Below, one piece after another: positions 49,583 through 58,633 of a stretch of DNA of 64,000 nucleotides. The notes under the pieces are model-generated. The model had not been told where the DNA came from. It worked only from the letters and a program-made list of their open reading frames with translations, and ran no database searches. Source of the DNA: Geobacter sp. UBA2189 (GTDB taxonomy: Bacteria; Desulfobacterota; Desulfuromonadia; Geobacterales; Pseudopelobacteraceae). Where the stretch lies: assembly GCA_002328035.1 (NCBI GenBank), contig DCVL01000051.1:105080-169079 (forward strand), read 5' to 3'. The position numbers were made by a program, and so were the translations under genes. The first letter of the stretch is position 1, and each line of letters begins with the position of its first letter.

Positions 49583-52240
49583 ATGCATTTTAAAACCATT
49601 CAAGCAAGGTTTGTCGTTATATCGTCCATTTTTCTCATGGTGATCTTCTCAGTTATTGCTGTTGCAACATCTGCATGGTTCAAACAGCAGACAACTGAGT
49701 TGATTTATCAGCAGCAATATACAATGCTTACAACGATTGCTGGCGGGTTTGATGATAAATTAACAACATTTCACGATGCCCTAATCAGTAATGCAACTCA
49801 TTTCCCTGAATATCTTCTGAAAGATCCTGAAGCAGCCCAGCGGTGGCTTGATTCGCGTCGTGGACTTCATGTCATTTTCAATAACGGACGTTTTCTTTTT
49901 ACACCTGAGGGGAAGCTGTATGTAGAAAGTCCTAAACTTGCAGGGCGTCGTGGACAGGATTTCTCTTACAGGGAGTATTATAAAAAGACCATTTCTGCCG
50001 GCAGGCCTTATATATCTGAGCCTTACGCCTCTTCAAAGCACAACCATCCCGCAGTAATGATGACCGCTCCAATCCATGATTCAAGTGGTCGCCTGATAGC
50101 AATAATGGGTGGAGCAGTTGATCTGTTGAGTAAGGATAATCTGTTTGAAACAATTACTCGTATCAAGGTTGGTAAGAAAGGGAATTTTTGCCTGTTTGCA
50201 CCTGACAGAACCGTGATTGCTCATTCGGACTTGAGCAGGATTATGAAAAGGGATCTCTTTCCTGGTGTAAATCATCTGTTCGATAAGGCTTTGAATGGTT
50301 TTGAGGGAAGCGGAAAAACGGTAAACAGTGATGGCGTTGCAAGTATAGCATCCTTCAAACGCCTTAAAACCACAGGTTGGATTTTTGGCGTGAGTCAGCC
50401 GGAGGGTGAGGTCTTTCAAACAGTTATAAGTTTCAGAAAGGTCTTTTTTATTGGAATGATTTTGGTGCTTCTTGTATCGGCAACCGGTATATGGTGGTTG
50501 GCAGGTTCAATTACATCAGGTCTTTCTGAGTTGACAGCCGGAATGGAGCAGGTGGATCCCCGCCATTTGGCAGATTCATCTCCTATAGTTATATCAACAG
50601 GTGACGAGCTGGAGCGTTTGGCAACGGCATTTAACAGGCTTCTTGCCGAGGCTTCATCTGTTCAACACCGTCTGGCTGAAAGTGAAGCACGCTTACGCAG
50701 CATCACTACTTCGGCTCAGGACGCCATTTTGATGATGGGCTCAGACGGCAATATATCTTTTTGGAATCCGGCAGCAGAATTGATTCTTGGATATAAAGCA
50801 GAAGAGGTGTTGGGGAAAAATTTACATAATTTGTTGGCGCCAACGCACCATATAGAAAGGCACCATGCGGCATTTCCTGGATTTGCTCGAACCGGAGCTG
50901 GTCATGCAGTTGGTAAGACCGTTGAATTATCTGCTTTGCGTAAGGATGGTAAGGAAATCAATGTATCGCTTTCACTGTCTGCCGTAGAAGAGGATGGCGC
51001 ATGGAATGCTGTTGGCATTCTGCGGGATATATCGGATTTAAAACATTACCAGCAGGAACTTATTGAAGCCAGTCATGCTGCTGATGCTGCCAATCGAGCC
51101 AAAAGTGAGTTTCTGGCAAATATGAGCCATGAAATAAGAACCCCAATGAACGGTATTATTGGCATGATTCAGTTGCTTTGCCATACAGAGCCTACAGAAA
51201 AGCAAAAAGAATATCTTGATAATCTTGATAGTTCCAGCAGGAATCTATTGGCTTTAATCAACGATATCCTTGACCTGTCTAAAATTGAGGCAGGGAAGGT
51301 TTCTCTTGAACATGCAGCATTCTCTCTAAACACTACTATAAAAGAACTTATAGATATCCAGATGTTACAGATAAAACAGAAAGGGCTTAAGGTTGTAACG
51401 AGTATTCCGGAAGAGTTGCCTGACATTGTTATTGGAGACCCTCTCAGATTCAGGCAGATCCTTTTAAATCTTCTTGGAAACGCTATTAAATTTACAGATA
51501 ACGGAGAGATGACTATTGGAATTTCGGTCTTGGAGCTTTCTTCCGATGCAGTAAAAATTCAATTGGCAGTCAGGGATACCGGCATAGGGATGGAACCTGA
51601 TACAATTACCAGAATATTTGCTCCATTTGAACAGGCGGATAACTCAACGACCAGAAGATACGGGGGAAGCGGTCTTGGCTTAAGTATCTGCCGTCGTCTG
51701 ACAGAACTTATGGGTGGCAGGATTTGGGCGGAATCGGTATTAGGGGAAGGCTCGGCCTTTTTTGTTGAATTCTCTTTTGGAGTGAGAACTGGTACTCTTG
51801 ATGATGCTCAAATCCAACAGGAAGAAGCTCCTATCCATCTGCCAGAGAATCCGCTTAGAATACTGGTTGCTGAAGATAACAAGATTAATGCTGTTACTGC
51901 AGTGGCTATGCTTAGTTACCTAGGACATGATGCAGAGGTTGCAGCTGATGGTAGCGAAGCGGTTGAACGCTGGAACAGTGGATTGTTTGACTGTATTTTA
52001 ATGGATATTCAGATGCCGGTAATGGATGGTCGTCTGGCTGCCGCAACAATCCGTGGACAGGAGAGTAGCCTGGGTGAACATACCCCAATTATTGCCCTTA
52101 CCGCACATGCCTTGCAGGGAGACAGGGAGAGTTTTGTTGCTGAAGGTTTTGATGGCTATGTTGCAAAGCCGGTACAGATTTCGGATCTTGCAGCCGAGTT
52201 GATGAGGGTGACTGCTGACTTGAATAAAAATAGAGAATAA
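49583..52240 (+). CDS. Hybrid sensor histidine kinase (Cache-HAMP-PAS-HisKA-HATPase-REC)
   Basis: The 885-residue membrane protein has a transmembrane helix at about 11-31, an extracytoplasmic double-Cache-like sensor to about 285, a second helix near 288-310, a HAMP linker, a PAS domain (about 370-490), HisKA with His516 in NMSHEIRTPMNG, a HATPase domain (GNAIKFTDNG, DTGIGM, GGSGLGLSIC) and a receiver with Asp808 in LMDIQMPVMDG. It should sense a small ligand outside the membrane and pass phosphate to a partner not encoded nearby. It is a single gene with its own promoter; no cognate regulator adjoins. Confidence 0.95.
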   Translation: MHFKTIQARFVVISSIFLMVIFSVIAVATSAWFKQQTTELIYQQQYTMLTTIAGGFDDKLTTFHDALISNATHFPEYLLKDPEAAQRWLDSRRGLHVIFNNGRFLFTPEGKLYVESPKLAGRRGQDFSYREYYKKTISAGRPYISEPYASSKHNHPAVMMTAPIHDSSGRLIAIMGGAVDLLSKDNLFETITRIKVGKKGNFCLFAPDRTVIAHSDLSRIMKRDLFPGVNHLFDKALNGFEGSGKTVNSDGVASIASFKRLKTTGWIFGVSQPEGEVFQTVISFRKVFFIGMILVLLVSATGIWWLAGSITSGLSELTAGMEQVDPRHLADSSPIVISTGDELERLATAFNRLLAEASSVQHRLAESEARLRSITTSAQDAILMMGSDGNISFWNPAAELILGYKAEEVLGKNLHNLLAPTHHIERHHAAFPGFARTGAGHAVGKTVELSALRKDGKEINVSLSLSAVEEDGAWNAVGILRDISDLKHYQQELIEASHAADAANRAKSEFLANMSHEIRTPMNGIIGMIQLLCHTEPTEKQKEYLDNLDSSSRNLLALINDILDLSKIEAGKVSLEHAAFSLNTTIKELIDIQMLQIKQKGLKVVTSIPEELPDIVIGDPLRFRQILLNLLGNAIKFTDNGEMTIGISVLELSSDAVKIQLAVRDTGIGMEPDTITRIFAPFEQADNSTTRRYGGSGLGLSICRRLTELMGGRIWAESVLGEGSAFFVEFSFGVRTGTLDDAQIQQEEAPIHLPENPLRILVAEDNKINAVTAVAMLSYLGHDAEVAADGSEAVERWNSGLFDCILMDIQMPVMDGRLAAATIRGQESSLGEHTPIIALTAHALQGDRESFVAEGFDGYVAKPVQISDLAAELMRVTADLNKNRE

Positions 52241-52299
52241 ACAGTTTTTGGGTGGTTTCAGGTACGATTAAATAGCTGAAATGTTCTGTAGATTCACTG

Positions 52300-53217
52300 C
52301 TATGGTGGACAGATGGCGCACATCGATTTGAAGAGGTTGGTGCTCAGATAGCGATCGCCACGATCAGGGATGATGACGACAACAGTGCCTCTATCCAACT
52401 TTTTTGCAAGAGTGAAGGCTCCAGCCATTGCAGCTCCGCCGGACATCCCGCAGAAAATGCCTTCATGGGCAGCCAGAAGTCTTGATGTCTCAAAAGCTGT
52501 ATCATCGTCAATTACAATCTTCTCGTGCAGATTTTCTTCATGGTAGATAGCGGGAACAATTGCCTCTTTCATATTTTTTAACCCCTGAATTGTATGACCA
52601 AGAACAGGTTCTACTCCCACAATTCTGACAGCAGGGGCATGCTTTTTAAAACATGTGGCAATTCCCATAAGAGTGCCGCCTGTACCCATTCCTGCAACAA
52701 AGTGAGTCATTTGGTTGCAGGTCTGTTTTATTATCTCTGGGCCGGTGGTAAGCTCATGTGCCAGTGGGTTGTTAAGGTTGTTGTACTGGTTTGGCATATA
52801 ATAACGTCCAGGTTCTTCTGTAAAGATCTTGTGAGCCAGTCTTATAGCTCCATCCGTTTTCTCGCAGCCTGGAGAAAGGACTATCTCTGCTCCATATGCT
52901 TCGAGGATACTGCGTCTCTCCATGCTTACGCAGGCAGGCATGGCAAGCTTGATTCTGTATCCTCTTGCTGAGGCTATCATGGCGAGTGCTATACCTGTGT
53001 TTCCAGAGGTTGGCTCAAGTATTATCTTGTCCGAAGTCAATTCGCCTGAGGTCTCTGCAGCCAGAATCATCTGACGTGCAGGTCGATCCTTTATGGAACC
53101 ACCTGGATTGTTGCCTTCAAGTTTTGCGAGGATCTTTACATCAGGATTTGGCGCAATTGATGTTATTTGAACCAGTGGTGTGTTGCCTATTGCTTCGAGG
53201 AGGGGTTGTCCCAGCAT
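52300..53217 (-). CDS. cysM: Cysteine synthase (CysK/CysM family, CysM-like)
   Basis: The 305-residue PLP enzyme has the lysine K43 in NPGGSIKDRPA, EPTSGNTGIALA and the glycine-rich GMGTGGTLMG. SIKDRPA and the moderate length fit CysM (O-acetylserine sulfhydrylase B) better than CysK, though the two overlap. It makes cysteine from activated serine and sulfide. AGGTAGG lies seven bases before ATG 53217 and a near-consensus promoter stands upstream. It runs convergent to the sensor kinase with 59 bp between them. Confidence 0.9.
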   Translation of the reverse strand: MLGQPLLEAIGNTPLVQITSIAPNPDVKILAKLEGNNPGGSIKDRPARQMILAAETSGELTSDKIILEPTSGNTGIALAMIASARGYRIKLAMPACVSMERRSILEAYGAEIVLSPGCEKTDGAIRLAHKIFTEEPGRYYMPNQYNNLNNPLAHELTTGPEIIKQTCNQMTHFVAGMGTGGTLMGIATCFKKHAPAVRIVGVEPVLGHTIQGLKNMKEAIVPAIYHEENLHEKIVIDDDTAFETSRLLAAHEGIFCGMSGGAAMAGAFTLAKKLDRGTVVVIIPDRGDRYLSTNLFKSMCAICPP

Positions 53218-53278
53218 ATACGTACCTACCTGAAATAAGAGATGAAATTTATCAAACGATTACTTCTTGAAGAGGCTT

Positions 53279-53307
53279 CTTATATCTTGTCAATGGCGAT
53301 GGGTCAA
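53279..53307 (-). promoter_or_regulatory. Putative promoter of the cysM-like gene
   Basis: On the minus strand TTGACC (53302-53307) is followed after 17 bases by TATAAG (53279-53284), giving a start site about 55 bases before the ATG. Both hexamers differ from consensus by one base. Confidence 0.6.
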
Positions 53308-53481
53308 GCAGATATCCACAAGCCCTTTTATGCTAACGTCTTTTTATGAGAACAGACAGAGAACAGATTTACTATTGACATCCAGATGCTCTTATGATTA
53401 TCGTGGCTGGACTTCTGTCACAACCATCCGCTACGTCTGTTTCCGAAGCATTTACAAGAATTCCCGAAAGTATAAAAACGG

Positions 53482-53510
53482 CTTACATCTTTCAGATTTA
53501 CCGCTATAAG
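53482..53510 (+). promoter_or_regulatory. Weak candidate promoter for rho
   Basis: CTTACA (53482-53487) and TATAAG (53505-53510) are 17 bases apart. The -10 is good, the -35 matches four of six. It would leave a leader of about 120 bases before the GTG. Low certainty. Confidence 0.3.
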
Positions 53511-53639
53511 TATGAAACCTCGTTCTGCGAGTCAAATTTTTCACCCTATATATGCCAATATGCCCCATTTTTTAAATATAATACCCGCTTCTTCATCTTC
53601 ATTGAGGAACCTTAATCCTACCAGCAGGAGAATCTTGCC

Positions 53640-54887
53640 GTGAACCTCCAGGAACTTAAAAACAAGAAAATCAGTGAGCTTAACTCCATTGCCCGCGATC
53701 TTAATATCGAGGGTGCTTCTGGTCTGCGTAAGCAGGATCTTATCTTTGCCATACTTAATGCCCAGACAGAACAGAATGGTTCCATCTATGGCGAGGGAGT
53801 CCTTGAAACCCTGCAAGATGGTTTTGGCTTTTTGAGGGCTCCCGATTACAACTATCTGCCAGGTCCTGATGATATATATGTGTCACCAAGCCAGATTAGA
53901 CGTTTCAATCTTCGCACAGGTGATACGGTTTCCGGTCAGATACGTCCGCCTAAAGAGGGAGAACGCTATTTTGCCCTTTTAAAGGTTGAGGCGATCAACT
54001 TTGAGCCTCCGGAATCTGCCCGGGACAAGACCCTGTTTGATAATCTCACTCCGCTCTACCCGGAAGAAAAACTTGCACTTGAAACGGTGCCTGATAACTA
54101 CGGAATGAGGGTTATGGAGCTTGTATCCCCTATCGGCAAGGGTCAGCGTGGCCTGATTGTAGCGCCGCCACGTACCGGCAAGACCATGCTTATCCAGAAC
54201 ATTGCAAATTCCATAGCTGCAAATCATCCGGAGGTTTACCTTATTGTCCTGCTTATTGATGAGCGTCCGGAAGAGGTTACGGACATGCAGCGTTCTGTGA
54301 ATGGTGAGGTTGTTTCATCCACTTTTGACGAACCTGCAACACGACATGTTCAGGTTGCTGAAATGGTTATCGAAAAGGCAAAGCGCCTTGTTGAACATAA
54401 AAAGGATGTGGTAATCCTGCTTGATTCCATTACCCGTCTTGCAAGAGCCTACAATACTGTATTACCTCCTTCGGGAAAGATCCTTACAGGTGGTGTGGAT
54501 GCAAATGCCCTTCAAAAGCCCAAGCGTTTTTTTGGCGCAGCAAGAAATATAGAAGAGGGCGGTTCCTTGACAATTATTGCAACGGCTCTGGTAGATACCG
54601 GAAGCAAGATGGATGAGGTAATCTTCGAAGAGTTCAAGGGAACGGGTAACATGGAGGTTCATCTGGATCGACGGCTTGTTGAAAAACGAACATTCCCTGC
54701 CATTGATATCAACAAGTCAGGTACTCGTAAGGAGGAACTGTTGATTGAGAAAGTTTCTTTGAACAGGATCTGGATTCTCCGTAAGGTGTTACATCCAATG
54801 AACGTTGTAGATGCAATGGAGTTTTTACTGGACAAACTCTCTGAGACAAAATCCAATCAGGATTTTCTTGATTCTATGAGCAAGTAA
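53640..54887 (+). CDS. rho: Transcription termination factor Rho
   Basis: The 415-residue protein has the N-terminal Rho domain (MNLQELKNKKISELNSIARDL), the RNA-binding cold-shock-like domain with GFGFLRAPDYNY and IYVSPSQIRRF, and the RecA-type ATPase with Walker A PPRTGKT near residue 178, the Q-loop LDSITRLARAYN and the R-loop GGVDANALQKPKRFFGAARN in parts. It starts with GTG 53640, AGGAG nine bases upstream. The length is that of the compact Rho without a large insertion. rpmE follows. Confidence 0.98.
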   Translation: MNLQELKNKKISELNSIARDLNIEGASGLRKQDLIFAILNAQTEQNGSIYGEGVLETLQDGFGFLRAPDYNYLPGPDDIYVSPSQIRRFNLRTGDTVSGQIRPPKEGERYFALLKVEAINFEPPESARDKTLFDNLTPLYPEEKLALETVPDNYGMRVMELVSPIGKGQRGLIVAPPRTGKTMLIQNIANSIAANHPEVYLIVLLIDERPEEVTDMQRSVNGEVVSSTFDEPATRHVQVAEMVIEKAKRLVEHKKDVVILLDSITRLARAYNTVLPPSGKILTGGVDANALQKPKRFFGAARNIEEGGSLTIIATALVDTGSKMDEVIFEEFKGTGNMEVHLDRRLVEKRTFPAIDINKSGTRKEELLIEKVSLNRIWILRKVLHPMNVVDAMEFLLDKLSETKSNQDFLDSMSK

Positions 54888-54981
54888 AAAAAGAACTTGA
54901 ACTTTATGCATATAATCCGATACTCTGTAGTTTCGTCAATTGCAGCTTTATAAACGAGCTGTAAACATAAGGAGGTAGAAG

Positions 54982-55182
54982 ATGAAAGAAGGAATCCATC
55001 CGATGTATAATGAAGTTACTGTCAAGTGTGCTTGTGGTAATACCTTTCAAACCCGTTCAACCCGCAAGGAAATTTTTACAGAGATCTGCTCTGCCTGTCA
55101 TCCGTTCTTTACCGGCAAGCAAAAACTGGTGGATACTGCTGGTCGTGTCGAGCGGTTCAAGAAGCGTTACGGCCAGGTGTAA
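54982..55182 (+). CDS. rpmE: 50S ribosomal protein L31, zinc-binding form
   Basis: This 66-residue protein has Cys at 16, 18, 36 and 39 (CACG and CSACH), as in the zinc-containing C+ form, and the C-terminus GRVERFKKRYG. AAGGAGG precedes ATG 54982 by six bases. It follows rho after 94 bp and is closed by a strong terminator. Confidence 0.97.
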   Translation: MKEGIHPMYNEVTVKCACGNTFQTRSTRKEIFTEICSACHPFFTGKQKLVDTAGRVERFKKRYGQV

Positions 55183-55204
55183 AGTATTGGTGCAACGTTA
55201 TGAA

Positions 55205-55240
55205 GGGGGGTGCACCGTACTGCGGTGCATCCCCCTTTTT
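55205..55240 (+). terminator. Rho-independent terminator between rpmE and thyX
   Basis: A stem of 13 pairs (one G-T) is formed by the G-run and TGCACCG at 55205-55217 and CGGTGCAT plus C-run at 55223-55235, with a five-base loop and a T5 run at 55236-55240. It begins 23 bp after the rpmE stop and ends 18 bp before the thyX start, so most transcripts from rho-rpmE should end here. Confidence 0.93.
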
Positions 55241-55257
55241 GTATTCAGAGGGTTAAA

Positions 55258-55950
55258 ATGAATATTGAATTACTTCACCATACTCCTGATCCAGAGCTTA
55301 CAGTCTCTTTGGCAGCTCGCCTCTGCTATTCACCTATAGGTCTTGATGAGCTTAAAAAAAAGACAGGCAGTTCTGATAACCTGCAGTTTATTGACAAGAT
55401 AATGTCTCTGGGTCATCATTCCGTGCTGGAGCATGCGTCGTTTACCTTTGGAGTAGAAGGAATATCAAGGGTAACATCCCATCAACTGGTTAGGCATCGC
55501 CTGGCTTCTTACTCCCAGCAATCGCAGCGTTATGTCTCGCATGTTGAGCGCTTTGATGCGGTTTTACCCCCTGCTATTGCTTCCAACGATGAAACCAAGA
55601 GAATATTTGACTTTACAGTTGGTGTGCTTCATCAGGCCTATAATCAGCTTGTCGAGATGGGTATTCAACCTGAGGATGCCCGTTATCTGCTTCCAAACGC
55701 CACAGAGACCAAGATTATTATCACCATGAATGCTCGTGAATTGCTGCATTTTTTCAAATTGCGCTGCTGCGAGCGTGCTCAGTGGGAGATTAGGTCAATG
55801 GCTGTTGGTATGTTAAGGCTTGCCAAACAGGTGGCTCCAACAATATTCCGCGATGCTGGTCCAGGTTGTCTCACCGGGCCATGCCCGGAGGGTGAATTCT
55901 GTTGTGGCCGCACTGCCCAGGTTCGTAAACAGTTCAGGAGTATCAAATAA
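55258..55950 (+). CDS. thyX: Flavin-dependent thymidylate synthase
   Basis: The start is ATG 55258, behind AGAGGG; an upstream in-frame ATG lies inside the terminator stem and is unlikely. The 230-residue protein has the ThyX motif RHRLASYSQQSQRY at 79-92, HHSVLEHASFTF and MNARELLHFFKLR. It makes dTMP from dUMP with methylenetetrahydrofolate, FAD and NADPH. A terminator stands directly upstream, so expression needs read-through or a promoter in the small gap; none is obvious. Confidence 0.97.
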   Translation: MNIELLHHTPDPELTVSLAARLCYSPIGLDELKKKTGSSDNLQFIDKIMSLGHHSVLEHASFTFGVEGISRVTSHQLVRHRLASYSQQSQRYVSHVERFDAVLPPAIASNDETKRIFDFTVGVLHQAYNQLVEMGIQPEDARYLLPNATETKIIITMNARELLHFFKLRCCERAQWEIRSMAVGMLRLAKQVAPTIFRDAGPGCLTGPCPEGEFCCGRTAQVRKQFRSIK

Positions 55951-56874
55951 ATGGAAAAAATATACATAGGTGGTCAGGCTGTTCTTGAGGGTGTGATGAT
56001 GAGGGCACCCAGAGCTGTAGCTATAGCTGTTCGTCGTCCAACGGGAGAGATTACTGTTAAACGTGAGCAGATGCCTCCACTCTCTGAACGTTTTCCGATA
56101 GTCAAGTTGCCGATATTACGTGGAGCTGTAGCCCTTTTTACTTCACTTGTTCTTGGGATAAAGGCTTTGAATTTCTCAGCCAATGAGGCGATGGTTGAAG
56201 AACTGGATGAAAAAGGGGAGCCCAAGAAAGAAGAGCTTACATCCTGGGCATTAGCGGGTACTATGGTTGTTGCCTTTGGATTCGGTATTGGACTTTTCTT
56301 CTTCTTTCCGCTTTATCTAACAAAATTGCTGGTGCCGGTTATAGGTGATGGAAATCTGGTTTTTAATCTGGTGGATGGTGTAATCAGAGTGATTATCTTT
56401 TTGCTCTATATATGGGGTATTGCCAGAATGAAAGATATTCAACGTGTGTTTCAGTACCATGGTGCTGAACATAAAACCATCTTTGCATTTGAGAATGCAG
56501 AGGAGTTATCTATAGAAAATGTAAAAAAACACAGCAGGTTGCACCCTCGTTGTGGTACGAGTTTTCTTTTGATAGTGATGCTTGTGAGCATCGCTGTATT
56601 CTCTCTTATTCCCAAGGCCTGGCCATTTTTATACAAGGCGCTGTCAAGGGTGGTTCTGTTGCCGCTAATTGCCGGTATTTCATATGAGTTTTTAAAGTGG
56701 AGTGCTAAAAACGATAAACATCCACTGGTAAAATTGATGGTTGCTCCCGGCCTGGCCTTGCAGCGCTTAACAACACGTGAACCGGATGATGAACAGCTGG
56801 AGGTGGCAATAAGGTCAGTCAAAGAGGCTTTGGATGAGAATGGCGGTTATTCTGATGACAGGATTGTGGTCTGA
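55951..56874 (+). CDS. DUF1385-family membrane protein
   Basis: The 307-residue protein begins with the DUF1385 hallmark IGGQAVLEGVMMRAP, followed by predicted membrane segments at about 108-132 and 141-160 and two more near 205-245. YHGAEHKTIFAFEN near residue 170 and RLHPRCGTSFLL are family motifs whose His and Cys may bind metal. The function is unknown; relatives often lie beside prfA or thyX. ATG directly follows the thyX stop. Its 3' end overlaps the convergent thiE by 28 bp, so prfA does not follow here. Confidence 0.93.
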   Translation: MEKIYIGGQAVLEGVMMRAPRAVAIAVRRPTGEITVKREQMPPLSERFPIVKLPILRGAVALFTSLVLGIKALNFSANEAMVEELDEKGEPKKEELTSWALAGTMVVAFGFGIGLFFFFPLYLTKLLVPVIGDGNLVFNLVDGVIRVIIFLLYIWGIARMKDIQRVFQYHGAEHKTIFAFENAEELSIENVKKHSRLHPRCGTSFLLIVMLVSIAVFSLIPKAWPFLYKALSRVVLLPLIAGISYEFLKWSAKNDKHPLVKLMVAPGLALQRLTTREPDDEQLEVAIRSVKEALDENGGYSDDRIVV

Positions 56875-57536
56875 CTTGAACTGAGCAGTTTAAAATCTGC
56901 TTTCCCTGCTTTTGCCCTTTCAATCTCTTGTATTATTTCAGTGGCAGACTTTCTCGGGAAGTCTGCTGAAACTATCGCGGATACAACTGCCAAACCATCT
57001 GCTCCTGCTGTTATGACCTCTCCTGCATTAGCTGAATTGATTCCTCCAATGGCTACTAACGGAGCTCTTACTGCCATTCTTATCATCTGAAGGCCTTCAA
57101 GTCCAAGAGGGGTTGATGTGTCGGTCTTGGTTGGTGTACCAAAGACAGGACTTACTCCAATATAGTCTGCACCTTCGTTTTCTGCGGATACGGCATCATC
57201 AACAGATTCGGCAGAAATACCAATGATCCAGTTTGGTGGCCCCAGACTTCTTGCAATCCCTATCGGCATATCATTTTGCCCAAGATGCACTCCATCTGCC
57301 CCCACTGCAAGTGCTATATCAATACGGTCATTGATGATAAGCGGTATCCCTATCGGTTTAAGAAATCTTGACAATAGAAAAGCTTCATGCAGAAATTCTC
57401 TCGTGCTGCATTCTTTTTCACGCAGCTGCACACAGGTCACGCCGCCAACCACCCCTTCAGTAACCAGTTCCAGCAGTGTACGCCCTCTTGAAAGAGAACG
57501 ATCGGTGACAAGATGCAAGAGATAACGTGAATCCAT
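56847..57536 (-). CDS. thiE: Thiamine-phosphate synthase
   Basis: This 229-residue barrel has LHLVTDR at the N-terminus, CVQLREKE, LIINDRIDIALAVGADGVHLGQND (split by position), IGISAESVDDA and VAIGGINSAN with the phosphate loop GADGLAVVSAI. It joins HMP pyrophosphate and thiazole phosphate to thiamine phosphate. It follows thiM with a one-base overlap (TGATG). Confidence 0.95.
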   Translation of the reverse strand: MDSRYLLHLVTDRSLSRGRTLLELVTEGVVGGVTCVQLREKECSTREFLHEAFLLSRFLKPIGIPLIINDRIDIALAVGADGVHLGQNDMPIGIARSLGPPNWIIGISAESVDDAVSAENEGADYIGVSPVFGTPTKTDTSTPLGLEGLQMIRMAVRAPLVAIGGINSANAGEVITAGADGLAVVSAIVSADFPRKSATEIIQEIERAKAGKADFKLLSSSQTTILSSE

Positions 57537-58363
57537 TATATCTCTGTTATCCTGCAGCCAGCTTGAAGCTCTTCAGGGGTCATGTTGTACAGGGCATCCA
57601 GGAAGCTTGGGACAAAGGAACCTGGACCAGTTGAAGCTGCTGCAGCTTTTTCACCTGCCAGTCCGTAGTATGCAAGAGCCGTTGAAGCTGAAGAAACCGG
57701 ATCGTTATCTATAGCAGCAAAGGCGGCAATAACGGCAGTGGCTCCACATCCTGTGCCGGTAACAACACTCATCAGCGGATCTCCATTGGCAACCCTGACC
57801 ATATGATAGCCATCTGTTATAAAGTCCTCAGCTCCTGTTATGGCAACCGGCAAACCCAGCTCCTTGGCCAATCTAACTGCCTGCTCTGTTGCCGCTTCTA
57901 CAGAAGCAACGGAATCTACACCCCTTGTTTTTGCTTTACTGCCTGCCAAAGCAAGTATTTCAGAAGCATTACCTCTGACTATTTTTACCTTTGTTTCTGC
58001 CAGGATCTTTTCTGAAGCTTTTGTGCGCAATAAAGTTGCCCCTGCTCCTACAGGATCAAAAATAATTGGCAGTCCCAGTTCAGTTGCCTTTTTCCCTGCT
58101 TTTAGCATTACGTTTACCCATTCATCGGTAAGAGTTCCGATGTTAAGGAGAAGTGCCCTTGCAAATGAGACCATTTCTTCTACTTCATTTTCTGCATGAG
58201 CCATAACCGGAGAAGCTCCGGTTGCCAGCAGGATGTTGGCAGTAAAGTTCATAACTACGAAGTTTGTGATGTTATGTATAAGAGGTCTGGCTTCTCGGAG
58301 TTTTCGCAGATTTTCAGCAGCCTTGAAAGGCATGGATGTTAAGCTTGAAATGGTTTGAGTCAC
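57536..58363 (-). CDS. thiM: Hydroxyethylthiazole kinase
   Basis: The 275-residue protein has the ribokinase-like ThiM motifs: PLIHNITNFVVMNFTAN, GASPVMAHAENEVEEM in parts, IFDPVGAGATLLR, VRGNASEI and the anion-hole GTGCGATAVIAAF with the catalytic Cys. It phosphorylates the thiazole alcohol for salvage, feeding ThiE. GTG 58363 has AGGAG six bases upstream. No TPP riboswitch elements are seen in the 114 bp before it. Confidence 0.95.
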   Translation of the reverse strand: MTQTISSLTSMPFKAAENLRKLREARPLIHNITNFVVMNFTANILLATGASPVMAHAENEVEEMVSFARALLLNIGTLTDEWVNVMLKAGKKATELGLPIIFDPVGAGATLLRTKASEKILAETKVKIVRGNASEILALAGSKAKTRGVDSVASVEAATEQAVRLAKELGLPVAITGAEDFITDGYHMVRVANGDPLMSVVTGTGCGATAVIAAFAAIDNDPVSSASTALAYYGLAGEKAAAASTGPGSFVPSFLDALYNMTPEELQAGCRITEI

Positions 58364-58477
58364 ACTTGTCTCCTAAAAAAAGTTTGAAGTTTACACTTTT
58401 ATAGAACAAAATCCTACGTTACTTGAAGCAGGTATATAAACAATTAACCAGCTAAATTTATATTGCGGAGGTCTTAT

Positions 58478-58633
58478 ATGGTAAAGACGGCAACTTTTGA
58501 GGCGTTACTTGAATCAGTTGTTGAAAATGGAGATGGCTGGTTGTTTACCCTTGAAGGAAAACAGTACCGTATAAAAGACAAGGACGAGGTTAGAACTATT
58601 GCCGAATCACATGGTTATATAATTATCTATTAA
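58478..58633 (+). CDS. Small acidic protein of 51 residues
   Basis: An ATG at 58478 has a strong GCGGAGG seven bases upstream and opens 51 codons: MVKTATFEALLESVVENGDG, then GWLFTLEGKQY and a C-terminus rich in KDKDEV and ending YIIIY. It has no membrane segment or signal. I do not recognise the family. It is divergent from thiM and its stop overlaps the stop of the heme sensor by four bases. The good ribosome binding site and balanced composition support a real gene. Confidence 0.7.
   Translation: MVKTATFEALLESVVENGDGWLFTLEGKQYRIKDKDEVRTIAESHGYIIIY

Larger units (their letters stand above)
53218..53639. other. 422-bp divergent intergenic region between cysM and rho
   Basis: It contains the cysM promoter on the minus strand, at least one weak promoter candidate for rho on the plus strand and a lone TTGACA at 53375-53380 without a good partner. 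A perfect TATAAT lies near 53577. The rho start is a GTG at 53640 with AGGAG nine bases upstream, leaving a long AU-rich leader, as often found before rho, which is autoregulated in other bacteria. No convincing gene or structured RNA was seen. Confidence 0.6.

Noticed and set aside
53375..53380. Perfect TTGACA box as a rho promoter
   Set aside because: No acceptable -10 box lies 16-18 bases downstream; TATGAT is only 12 bases away.
53394..53615. 73-codon frame upstream of rho
   Set aside because: No ribosome binding site, no recognisable composition or motif, and it covers likely promoter and leader sequence of rho.
58364..58477. TPP riboswitch before thiM
   Set aside because: The region is short and AT-rich; the CUGAGA core and the other conserved TPP elements are not present on the minus strand.
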